From assembly GCA_025642065.1 (NCBI GenBank), contig JAODUP010000030.1, positions 314,001 through 378,000 on the forward strand: 64,000 nt of DNA, written 5' to 3'. The stretch's first letter is position 1. Every line of letters begins with the position of its first letter. The translations under genes were made by a program, and so were the position numbers. The notes below the pieces were generated by a model. The model made no database searches, was not told where the DNA came from, and saw only the letters and a list, made by a program, of their open reading frames with translations. Positions 39,580-49,500 of this stretch are shown one piece after another. Source of the DNA: Paralvinella palmiformis. Taxonomy: Eukaryota; Annelida; Polychaeta; Terebellida; Alvinellidae.

Positions 39580-39662
39580 TTACTTGGATCGTCGTTGTTG
39601 ACATCTACCCAGAAGTATTAAACTTGTGAAAATAGTTAAAGACAATAAGTTTTATGTACCTG
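39580..39662 (+). other. Probable non-coding first exon of DNAJB9
   Basis: A strong donor (CCTG|GTAAGTCG) ends an exon at 39662. The coding exon begins after TTGTCTTCTTAG at 41597, five bases before the ATG. The implied intron is 39663-41597. The 5' limit is not visible; about 39580 is a guess. Confidence 0.4.
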
Positions 39663-39889
39663 GTAAGTCGTTATCACGAATTGTAATCACAGTAATGGTA
39701 TTATTTTGATGTCAGGATGACATTAGATCAATTTCTACTCATCAGTCTAATGACATAACTCATTAGACATGATTAGTGGATTAGACTAGATCTAGACTTG
39801 TTACAGATTTGGAATAGTAACAATTTGTAACATTTATTTTTGTGTATTGTTATTCGGTCATATTTATAATTTACTTAAGGATACTTAAA

Positions 39890-40640
39890 GGATGTTTCTG
39901 GAGTTGGCTGCCACTGTTTCTAGGTCTTCGGAAATACAGCCGTCTGAGCCGTCCGCACTCTATCTATTGATGTTCCGCTTGGCTTTGTTTGTAATTGAAG
40001 ACAATATCCTGGTCGCTCTAGTATTTGTCTAGGCAATTCTTGAATTAATTAATGCTGGGGACTTCAGCTACCTCCCTAGGCAGACTGTTCCATATGTTAG
40101 TTATTGTAATAGAAATTTTTTGTTTCCGTATATTTTGTTTACTCGCTCTATACATAATTGGTATTTGTGGCCTCTTGGACTTGTTCGATCTGCTGATTCT
40201 AATCTGGTTTTGAGGAATATTGTAATGTTTTTGTCACAGATTTCATTCATCATTTTGTAGACCTCAATCATATCCCCTCTAATTCTTCTATAGGCTAGAG
40301 TTGGTAGATTAGTTGAATTAATTGTTCTTCATGACTTTGATAATGTGGGTAATTATCTGGTCGCTCATCTCTGTACATTTTCCAAGGCATCAATACGTTT
40401 CTGTTTATAGGGGCTCCAGACTGAGCTTTGCATAATCCAGATGGCTACATACTAATGATTTGTATAGGGGGATAACATTTTGAGGAGATAGAAAAAGATC
40501 GTCGGATTATAGAGAACATGGAGTTTGCTTTATTTATTTTGGCATTTATATTTTTGTCAAATTCTAGATTAGAGTCAATTATAACCCCATTATCCTTTTC
40601 TTGGTCAACATTTTCTAGTTGCTGAATAGTGTCTCCTTTG

Positions 40641-40678
<38 letters not shown>

Positions 40679-41500
40679 TAAACAAAGGAACTTTGGTGTT
40701 TTCAGTTTGTCTTCCATTGGTCATTCGTTTACATTTGTCTGGATGAAATTTTAAGAGCGATGTATTACTCCATTCCTGTAGTTTATCAAGATCTTCTTGC
40801 AATATTTTTGTATCCTCCAGGCTATTAATACTTCTGAATATTTTGGTATCATCTGCAAAAAGATATATGGTTGATTGCACTATTTTGGGCAATTCGTTTA
40901 TATAAATAACAAATAGTAACGGACCCAGGACTGACCCTTGGGGAATCCCAGAGAGAACAAGCATCCACTCTGAAAAAGTACATTGTACAGAGATCTGTTG
41001 TTTCCTGCCAAACAAATTTTGTTATCCATAGTATTATTTGGTTGTTTATGCCATAACCCTGTTCTGTGGAACAGTATCAGAACATTTTTGGAAATCCATG
41101 TATACGCAGTCTACTGACCTTCCTTCATCTAACTCTTTAGTCCATTTAATAGCTGTAGTGAGGTTGATCTCCCACTTAGGAAACCAAACTGTTTGTTTGT
41201 AAAAAGGTTATTGTCTGTATTTTATTGTGTGTTCCCTTGTTATTTTTTTCATACATTTTGCCACTAACGCTTGTTAGACTAACTGCTCTGTAATTTCCAT
41301 CACAAGATTTATTTCGCTTTTTAAAAATTGCTATTATTTGACCATTTTTCCATTCAGTGGGTTATTTTTCTAGTTTCAAACTATTATTAAATATTAATAA
41401 TTTGTTATGATAATTTGTTTTTTCTTTTCTTCATTCATAGACTATTTGCATGAATGATGCTACTTGTTAGCATTTCTAAGAGAGAAAAGGTCTAAAGCAG
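39890..41500 (-). pseudogene. LINE RT fossil, antisense in DNAJB9 intron 1
   Basis: Minus strand, from 41200 down: GFLSGRST, W-KELDEGRSVDCVYMDF, SGIPQGSVLGPLLFVIYINEL, YLFADDTKIF, LQEWSNTSLLKFHPDKCK, then INAKINKANSMFSIIRRSF, LAYRRIRGDMIEVYKMM, and a degraded tail (VNKIYGNKKF, SFKNCLDKYWSDQ-like). The order is that of the RT palm, thumb and C-terminal region of an L2/CR1/Jockey-type LINE. The catalytic FADD is intact but the frame is broken by stops, frameshifts and an AT palindrome at 40634-40689. Confidence 0.85.
40634..40689. repeat. AT tract in a perfect 13-bp palindrome
   Basis: TCCTTTGTTTAAT (40634-40646) and its exact reverse complement (40677-40689) flank about 30 bases of alternating AT. 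It sits within the LINE ORF. Confidence 0.85.
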
Positions 41501-41602
41501 AAATGTTGTCACTTTGTCAGACGTGTACATATACACACACATAGAGTGTCTACACTTATACTGACCATTAAACACATTTATAATTTTGTCTTCTTAGACA
41601 CA

Positions 41603-44413
41603 ATGAAGATTGGACAGTTGTGTTTGTGGTCAGCAATTTACTGTCTATTGGCCAGTATCTCAGTACTGTGTAAAGATTATTATGAGATCCTTGGAGTAAA
41701 GAAGACAGCCACAAATAGAGATATCAAGAAAGCCTTCCGTAAGCTTGCAGTCAAATATCATCCAGATAAAAACAAGGATCCAGATGCAGAAAAACAGTTT
41801 GTGGAAATTGCAAAAGGTATGCCCGTGTTTGTTCTCAAAAGTAAACTTGACTTGAAAAGATAGTGTCAAATTGCTGGGAATAATTAATAAACAGTAAAAC
41901 GGTGACATGAAATCCAAACAAGATAGGGTTAGATTTATATATGTGGGCATGCACCAATATGAAAAGATAATACGAAGTTAATTAGAAACAAATTATCTTT
42001 AGAGTTATCAATTAAGTACTGATACAATCAGCTAACTGAATTCTATAATATGTTGATAAATAGATTTTTACAATGTTTAGATTATTAACATATCTATATG
42101 CCTGATGTATTTAGATAAACATCTGTTGGTCGTGGTGCCCAATGTTAGAGTCATGGAATAAAATTAGAGATCCCAAATTCAATGTATTTACTAGTCATAA
42201 ATGACACCTAGTTACAGGGTTTGGAAAATAAATCATGATTTTTTTTTAATTTAAAAGAAAGAAATTTAAAGAATTTAGACAGAGTATTTATTATTTGAAA
42301 CAATATTTTTTTATTTTGGTGACAAGTCCCTGCATTTCTTGCACATTTCCTGACATATTGCTTTCACCACAACTTTAGCCTTATCAAAATATAACCACAT
42401 ACACGGGGGTTGTTTTCTGCCCAAAAAAAAGATAATACGAAGTTAATTAGAAACAAATTATCTTTAGAGTTATCAATTAAGTTAATCTCAAAGTGGCAGA
42501 GTTATGGTTTCTCTCATTTGTGTTCAACATGAGATAACTATCAATAATGAATCTACGTGAATGCTCACCTTATATGCCCATCCTGGCAACCCAGTGATCA
42601 ACCCAATGATCTCCTAAATGGATAGAACAAATGTGACTTCATGTGTCAGATCATCCCCAGATTCATCCAATTTACCACAATGAAGCAGGATGACACCTTC
42701 TATTATGTTGATCTCCCAAGATCATCCCGACCGTACATGGTGTTGAAATATAATTGCAATCTAATTATAAATCAGGGTTGGCAAGTTTATTGCAGGGTGG
42801 TTTTTACTGGTAAAAACTGCTCCGCCAAAAACAGGTTTAAGGCATAGAAAATGTCCTTGATGATGCCATTACAAAATGACAATTTCTTGTTACCAGGAAA
42901 TCCCAATACAGTAGAAGGAATCTAGTTTAATTAGGTTTAAACTTTGCAGCAAAACACCATTCCATTGAAACTTTATAGTCACAGAGGGTAATTAACCATT
43001 TAAAGATAATTTATGGCTAGAGAGAACAATGGTTTTAAGTGTCTTAGTATTCTAGATTTAAAAGGTTAAGACATAAATAATTGTTCGTTTTAATAAAATA
43101 CATTTAATTCCTACACCAGATATTTCTGAGGACTGATTTTTACATATCTCTGCTCATGGTACAGTCTTGGGGCTAATTATTTCAGATATAGTTAGAGTGA
43201 TCAAGATGTTTATCATACGTCTGATACACTATCAACTATATTATCATTGCAATTGATTGATGCCTTTAATGTCAATATTTATTGATAAGTTAAAACTAAT
43301 TCTTGGTTGGTTTAATTAATTATTTTGTCTTATTTATTATATCATTATTAACAGCATATGAAGTCCTGAGTGATGAGGAAAAACGTAAGCAGTATGACCA
43401 GTTTGGTGATTCGGCCTTTAATGGCGGAGGAAATGGTGATTCTGAATCCAGCAACTTCAACTTCAATTTTGATGAGTTCTTCAAGGGATTTGACAGCATG
43501 TTCAAGAACCACAACCATGCACACCAGAGAGCACACTTCAGTGCACACCAGAGGGCACACTCATTCAGATTTGGAAGCAACTCCTTCTTTGAGGACCTCT
43601 TCGATGACTTTGGCGATGGACTGGACATGGATAGTGATCCATTTGGTGATGATCTCTTTGGTGGTGCCTTCCATTTTAACAACTTTGGCAACATGCATCA
43701 ACAGCACATGCGCAGCCACTTTGACATGCACAACAACATGCACAATGGACACATGCATCAGACACAGCATTCATTTAGAAGCCAGACAAATGGTAAGTAT
43801 CCTTAAATTTAATTTCTTGGCATATAAATCTCTTCAAGCATTGATCAGTCTTCTAAATGTTCACATGAAGAGAACTCTGTATACCCGGTACCTAAATGGT
43901 TAATTTGTGTTTTCAACTATTCAATTAAACATTGATATAATTTAGTAATATGTTTGACTTCTGTTGCTTATTTAAATTGTTCATAATTTGTCTGATGCAT
44001 TTCATATGGAAGGTATTATCTTTAACACCTGAATCAATCTGCTCTGATGTTACAATGGTAAAATATAATAAACAATTCTTAGCTAAATTACAACATTTTA
44101 ATTACTTATATAATATTGTGTACAATACCAGGGGGAAGGTAAATTGTATGATCAGAAAATATATTCAGGATTGACGATTTTGGAGGTCATGAATTTTAGT
44201 ATAGCATATTTCTATCGTGCTAATGTAGTTTTCCCCACTTTATTCAGTTAACATATTTCCATGTGTATGGAAGTAAATAATATTAAGACATTACTAAGTC
44301 TTGCTAGTTTCAGAAAAGTGTAGATTTGTCCTCTCTTGTTTTCAGGTCAGAGGTGTCAGCAAGTGACTAAACGTATGGGTAACATGGTCCAGACATACAC
44401 TATCTGCTCATGA
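41603..44413 (+). CDS. DNAJB9: DnaJ homolog subfamily B member 9 (ERdj4-like)
   Basis: Three coding exons: 41603-41816, 43355-43792, 44346-44413; GT-AG junctions, both introns phase 1, 239 residues (human 223). It is a J-domain co-chaperone that in mammals works with BiP in the ER lumen and aids ER-associated degradation. The N-terminus is a hydrophobic signal segment (about residues 1-23), and the mature protein starts near KDYYEILGV. The J domain spans about 25-90, with HPD at 53-55 and [14 protein letters not shown]. After an Asn/Phe-rich stretch ([10 protein letters not shown]) there is a His/Met-rich region. The C-terminal [21 protein letters not shown] stretch is diagnostic of DNAJB9. 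The ATG at 41603 was chosen because the in-frame upstream part crosses a splice acceptor (41597). Confidence 0.93.
41962..42482 (+). repeat. 56-bp direct repeat pair in DNAJB9 intron 2
   Basis: A block starting AAAAGATAATACGAAGTTAA occurs at 41962-42017 and again, apparently identical, at 42427-42482, 465 bases apart. The sequence between is not repeated. Confidence 0.85.
42515..42745 (+). repeat. Dispersed repeat of unknown class, copy 1
   Basis: Matches 48335-48580 in inverted orientation. Shared words in order include GAGATAACTATCAAT, TGTCAGATCATCC, CCAATTTACCACA, TGACACCTTCTATT and CCAAGATCATCC. Neither copy codes for a recognisable protein. Confidence 0.65.
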
Positions 44414-44620
44414 ATGATCTAAGAAGGCGTTAACTTCAATCCATTTGACATATCAGAAATATTCCTGGTTTTAGTTGCTTTATTGGTGAAGTCTTGTACT
44501 GTATAGCAGACCATGATTGTGTTATTTCCTGCAATTGGTTCACATTGCTAATAGATAATAATATCTGCTGCTATGCTATTAAATAATATAAATAAATACT
44601 ATCTTAGCTGTGTATTTATT
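44414..44620 (+). other. DNAJB9 3' UTR with poly(A) signal
   Basis: AATAAA at 44591-44596 is about 180 bases after the stop. Longer 3' UTRs are possible because more AT-rich sequence follows. Confidence 0.45.
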
Positions 44621-46190
44621 ATAGTCGACTTGTCTATTGTGTTGCAGCTGTTATTTTACTGTATTAGTGGCCAACATATTCAAATATTTTAAGCTATTTT
44701 GCAATGTACTACTGTATATAGACTTGGATAATGAGGATGCATGGTATATATATATATATATATATATACAAGTGTAAAAAGTGTGTTAAACGAGATGACA
44801 TTCATTGCTTGATTCTGGTGGTGCTGTTTCAGTATTAAATGGTAGCTTTAATACTTTGATTAATTTGTGTGTTAGTAATTTGTAGAGTTCCATGATGCTG
44901 CCAAGTTCTTACTCATCGTGTCATTTTTCTTTGTATCATCATAAACTATTGTTATGATTGCATGCTGTGATTTAAAGGAGATATCCTATTACTGTGATGA
45001 GCTTGTAGCTCCGGCATCGCTAACAAATCTCTGTAATACAATAGATGTATCATATTACATTCAGACATGGGGTCAGTTCAATTTTGGAATTGATGGGCAA
45101 TTTTGGAATTGCTTATTTAAAAAAAGGAATTGAAATTTGCTAACAAAAAACTTAAATCCATCAATTAATTAACAATTTTTTAATTTAGAAATATTTCTTC
45201 AATGACAATCCTACTTGGAATATAAACTACTAGGCATAGATATTCCAAGTAGGTACTCTGAGTACCTACTCCAATCAGTGATTGGAATAGTGGTCATCTT
45301 ACTGAGGAAACTCATGAGGGTCATCATTGTCCACTTTTATCACTCAAAGCTTAAGCTATAAAATAAAAGTGCCTGTGGTTTTGGTCTTAATTTAAAAAAT
45401 TATTTCAGTCTAGCAGAATTCTTTTTAGTTTGGATCTTTAGCGAGTTCTTTTTTTAAACATATCTTTAGTGTACAGGGTCTTCTTTTTCTCGAACTTTAC
45501 ATATGACTTGATAAAACCATTCTTGAAGAAATTTAAAATTATTTTGGGGTTTGCTTTTTATAAGTGATGTTCTGAAAGTATTTTTATAAGTTATGTTTAG
45601 GGGAATTTGTTAAATGTTAATACAATAACATCATGGCTACCAGTAATGTTAGTTGTTAGATTTGATTTCAGTTAAGATAAAAATATTTATTATATCTGGT
45701 CTGACATTGTTGACCATAGAAAGGTGGTTATACTCCCAGCACATTGTTTTGTTGTTTTATAGTTACGTTGTGTTACCATATTTACATGTGTATTTTATGT
45801 AATATGTGTTCCTGCTGTTTGCATTTATTGAAATTGGATAAAGCTTATACTGATGGCATTACACTGTGTGTGGTATTGTATGTAGTGCATCTTTCTGTCT
45901 TTAACTGTATGGAATGAATATGATAAAAGAGAATACTCCCATGCCAGGGTCACAGAAAGTGTATTGTATCATACAACAGAAAATATAATTGATGTCTTTA
46001 AAGTAATTATATCTTAAAGTAATCTATTCATAGGCAAATATAAACAGGTTCAGATATTATCTACAGGAAACTGATTTCGGCAATATTCTAAAAATTGATT
46101 GACCAGAAAATCAGTATGAGAAAGCCTTCCCTTTACGATTAGTTAAAATACACAAAGAATACATAAAGAAAGATCCCTGGATTCCAACAG
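44621..46190. other. Downstream of DNAJB9, no gene recognised
   Basis: AT-rich, with (AT)n at about 44747-44768, a duplicated CAATTTTGGAATTG word at 45078-45113 and stacked inverted repeats at 45210-45286. Confidence 0.4.
45210..45286. repeat. Three stacked perfect inverted repeats
   Basis: CCTACTTGGAATAT (45210-45223) pairs with 45240-45253. AGTAGGTACTC (45248-45258) pairs with GAGTACCTACT (45260-45270). TCCAATC (45270-45276) pairs with GATTGGA (45280-45286). Hairpins 1 and 2 share bases 45248-45253, so they are mutually exclusive. Confidence 0.85.
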
Positions 46191-46199
46191 GACTTTGAT

Positions 46200-48110
46200 A
46201 TCATCCAGGCAAAAGTCAAAGACCAGGTGTCAAAAAATTGTTGCAAAGACTTCAAATGAAGCAGAATTTTATGCAAATTTCTATTTAATTCTAATATATA
46301 TTATGCAGGATTTGATGTGGATGATGAAGCGCTATATGATGGGAAGGACCTTACAACTTGTGGAAGGTCTGAACAACTGAAAACATTCAAGCTACAAGTA
46401 GTAAAAACACTTATTGAGTGTGCAATGGAGCAATATGACGATGTGATTGGTAATAGATTTCAGGCTATTTTGGACTCTCAAGAAGAGAAAGCGTCAGTTG
46501 AACTGCACACAAACTGTTCTTGTTCATTCACCTCGAAAGATCATGTAAACAAACTTGTGACTCAGAAGAGGAAGTTTGGTATAATGGACAATGAATCAGA
46601 AGATCACAAGTAAGACTTTTTTAAATGTTTGTTTTGTGCTAAATTTGGGAGCCTGCAAATTCCAAACACCCAAACAGGTGGGACACGGTAGCACAATGCG
46701 AAAGAAAGGGTATCAAAGATCTTTCAAGGCTGTTGTAATGCAATACTATGATGATCGAAATGATGTATGGAGTAGGAACGTTGCTGTGCATGATTTGACT
46801 GCAGCTGAGGCACAGTATCACATTTGTTGTTATGATGAATTTAGAAAACGTTCTGTACATGCTGACCAGATCTCGATGGTCAATGATGAAGCTATGAAAC
46901 TGCTTGTTGATGAGATGTTTACCACATGAAAGCAATGTACTTGGACATTCATTGACCTACATGATACGTATTCGAGTGATGGTGGTCATGCAGTTGACAC
47001 GAAAACAAATGTTTACTAAGCTGGTTGCGTATTTGGATGATGAAAGAGAATGCTTTGGTGAGAAATATCACAACACACGCACGTGGTATTTCATCCGACA
47101 AATTTTTATCTTGGCAATTTCACCCATCCTAAAATAAAACAATAAATTATTGCTGCTCTGCTTAGTTTGTCTCAAAGCTCGTGTCAAATGGTGACGTCAC
47201 AAAAGCATCACTGAGTCTATCACAATCGATACAATATAGCATTACCAGTACATGGAACCAAATGACAGTTGTGCTTGGTGTCAAGCTACACCACAAGTGT
47301 GGTAGCAGTGATCTCATTCACTTCTTAAATGGACACGGATACACAGTGTTATATGATGAGGAGTTTCGGTCCCGCAAGTCGGCAGCGAAGTATGACAATG
47401 CTGCTACGCTGCATCAGATTATGGATGCTCACTCAAACCAAACGAGAATTTCAGATGCACACAGCTAGGATCATCTAGACTTGTAGCACGCAGCCTGCCA
47501 TCAGTACTCTCACAATCCCTCAGCTGACATCCAAGCAGGCCAAGTCTGTGGGCAGTAACAGGGCCATTCCACTGATGCACTATGCTGACCCTAAGAAGGT
47601 AATGCCGCTTGTAGTACCCAGTGGCAAGACCACTGGGATCAGTTACACAGAGGTATGGTGGATGTCCAAGAGAAGGACACACAATAGCTCAATAGCCTAA
47701 GTCAGGGGCAAAATGCTATGGAGTGGAATGGCTTCAAAAATCACCTAGCTGGGAACTATGACATACTCAAACCAGCGAACACCTATATGCTTGGTATTTT
47801 AATTGATGCACCACCAACTTACCCAGACATCATCATCACAACACTCTCATACATGCAGAGGTCACTGGTTGATATGAAATGGCATACGTTCATCTTTCCA
47901 CTGACATGCAATTGTTTGTTGTAACTAAACAGGTGTGCTGGCACCAGCCTGTGCAGTTACATCATATAATCACTCATCCTGGTGGGAGGCATTTTATACA
48001 GTCGTTCATTGGCTGCAGTGCTCTGCGTTGCAAGTGTGTGTGGCTGCAGCACATAAGGAGCTGTCAGGTAAGTACTACGGTGGAATTGGTTGAGCTTTAA
48101 ATGTTCTCAA
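46200..48110 (+). pseudogene. Fossil of a large repetitive ORF family, N-terminal and middle part
   Basis: Plus-strand frames run in series with stops between: 46317-46610, 46640-46928 (ending with a RNVAVHDLTAAEAQYHICCYDEF block), 46904-47137, 47181-47468 (SLSLSQSIQYS and VKLHHKCGSSDLIHFLNGHG), about 47560-47700 (PLVVPSGKTTGISYTEV), and 47718-48100 (MEWNGFKNHLAG, YMLGILIDAPPTYPDII, TKQVCWHQPVQ). The AAEAKYH-like and KLHH-GS-LI-LNxxG patterns recall large uncharacterised proteins repeated in cnidarian and mollusc genomes; I recall the pattern but cannot name the family. I infer transposon-like spread. Confidence 0.55.
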
Positions 48111-48334
48111 AAAGCAGGTTTAATGATTATTGTATTAATTTTTATAGATTACTTTAGAAACATGCGATTTATCAATTACCTAGCACTACAAAAAATAAAG
48201 TTTTAGTTAAGATAAATTGTTACTTATGCTAGATAATTAATTTTATATATATTTATAATTGGGCTGCAATTAAATTTCAAAACAAAGTAGTCTAACAAGT
48301 CATACGGATCAGTGACAATTCCCCCCAAACCTAT

Positions 48335-48580
48335 GTTTAGGATGATCTTGGACTATCAACACAATAGAAGGTGTCAATTGAAGCCACACTTCTTCAATGT
48401 GGTAAATTGGATTAATTTGAGGATGATCTGACATGTGAAGTAACGTCTTTTCTATACATTTAGGAGCTTATTTAGTTATGTTAGTTTAGCCAGGATGTGT
48501 ATGTAAGGAGGACATTTACATAGATTCACCATTGATAGTTATCTCATCCTGAATACCACTTTACTTGATGCTGTAAACTG
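48335..48580 (-). repeat. Dispersed repeat of unknown class, copy 2 (inverted)
   Basis: Reverse complement of the repeat at 42515-42745, with small indels. It lies between the two parts of the fossil ORF, so it may have inserted there. Confidence 0.6.
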
Positions 48581-49090
48581 TGTAACAGTTTTGTGAAAAG
48601 TTGAGACTACGGTATTGTGTAAACAAAAACCGTGCAGTGCTAGGGGATAAGATCAACCCACGCATCCTGCAGAAGGCAGCCGTATTTCTTAATCCAAGGC
48701 AAAAGTCCATGTAAGCCATGCCACACTCCGATCAACAGCTCGTTCTAGACTACATAGATGGAGTCCATGCGTAGCCAAATGTTTGTCAACAAGACTGATC
48801 AACCACCTCAACAGAACCAATTATAAATATATGTGTGAAGCTTGATTAGAATTGTTTAATACTTATAGAATAAAGATGTGATTAAGTTGCAATGGAAAAA
48901 TTGAGTTTATTTGGCAATAAATTATCTTAATAAGAGGAATTTTGTATGGTTCAGGCATGGTCTGGTTGAGTTGAGTACGGGTTAAATATAATTTTTAGTA
49001 TGAGATTTTTGGGTTGAGTAGTTGTGATTTCGGTTGGATATGGCTTCAGCTTTCTAGCCCATCCAGGGCTCTAGTGACCGCAGGTCGTCA
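48581..49090. other. No gene recognised
   Basis: Sequence between the two parts of the fossil ORF; no readable protein similarity. Confidence 0.3.
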
Positions 49091-49500
49091 GATCTGTTAG
49101 CGTCCATCCAAGGCTGATTAAGTCACTATCCTGAGAAAATCCTTGTCTTCAACAAGTACCAGGATGTCCTGAGCCAAGGATCTTGAGAGAATGCAGGGGA
49201 CTGGTGAAGTTATCATTGAATATGACCTCCCCATTATCAGTTCTCTGCTCTAAAGAAATGCAATCCTGAGTCTGCCAACGACCGAAAGGACGTGGTACGT
49301 GTACTAAGTGACAAAACAGACGTGTTTGTCTTCCTTGTGTATTAAGTGTATCGGGCAGTACAAGGTGCAGATGCAACGGTGGGATGGCACAGTACTGGAT
49401 ATCAATCCTAGCTGCTCTGATATAAGACCTCAAAGTCTGCAGCTGCTTGGAATGCACGCCCTCGGCGCTTGTGAAATAGCCTCATATTTCTTCTCTTAAA
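49090..49500 (+). pseudogene. Fossil of the same repetitive ORF family, C-terminal part
   Basis: Plus strand, broken frames: KTDVFVFLVY, then (after a frameshift) a QRWDGTVLDINPSCSD block followed by SLQLLGMHALGACEIASYFF. The conserved pattern in such proteins is DTDVFVxLVY...LxGMHALxGCDTxSxF; here the GCD is GAC. The match in order and strand suggests it continues the fossil ending at 48.1 kb. Confidence 0.5.

Noticed and set aside
43320..43903. Alternative frames overlapping DNAJB9 exon 2 on both strands
   Set aside because: Shadows of a compositionally biased exon; the DNAJB9 frame has the J-domain match and spliced continuity.
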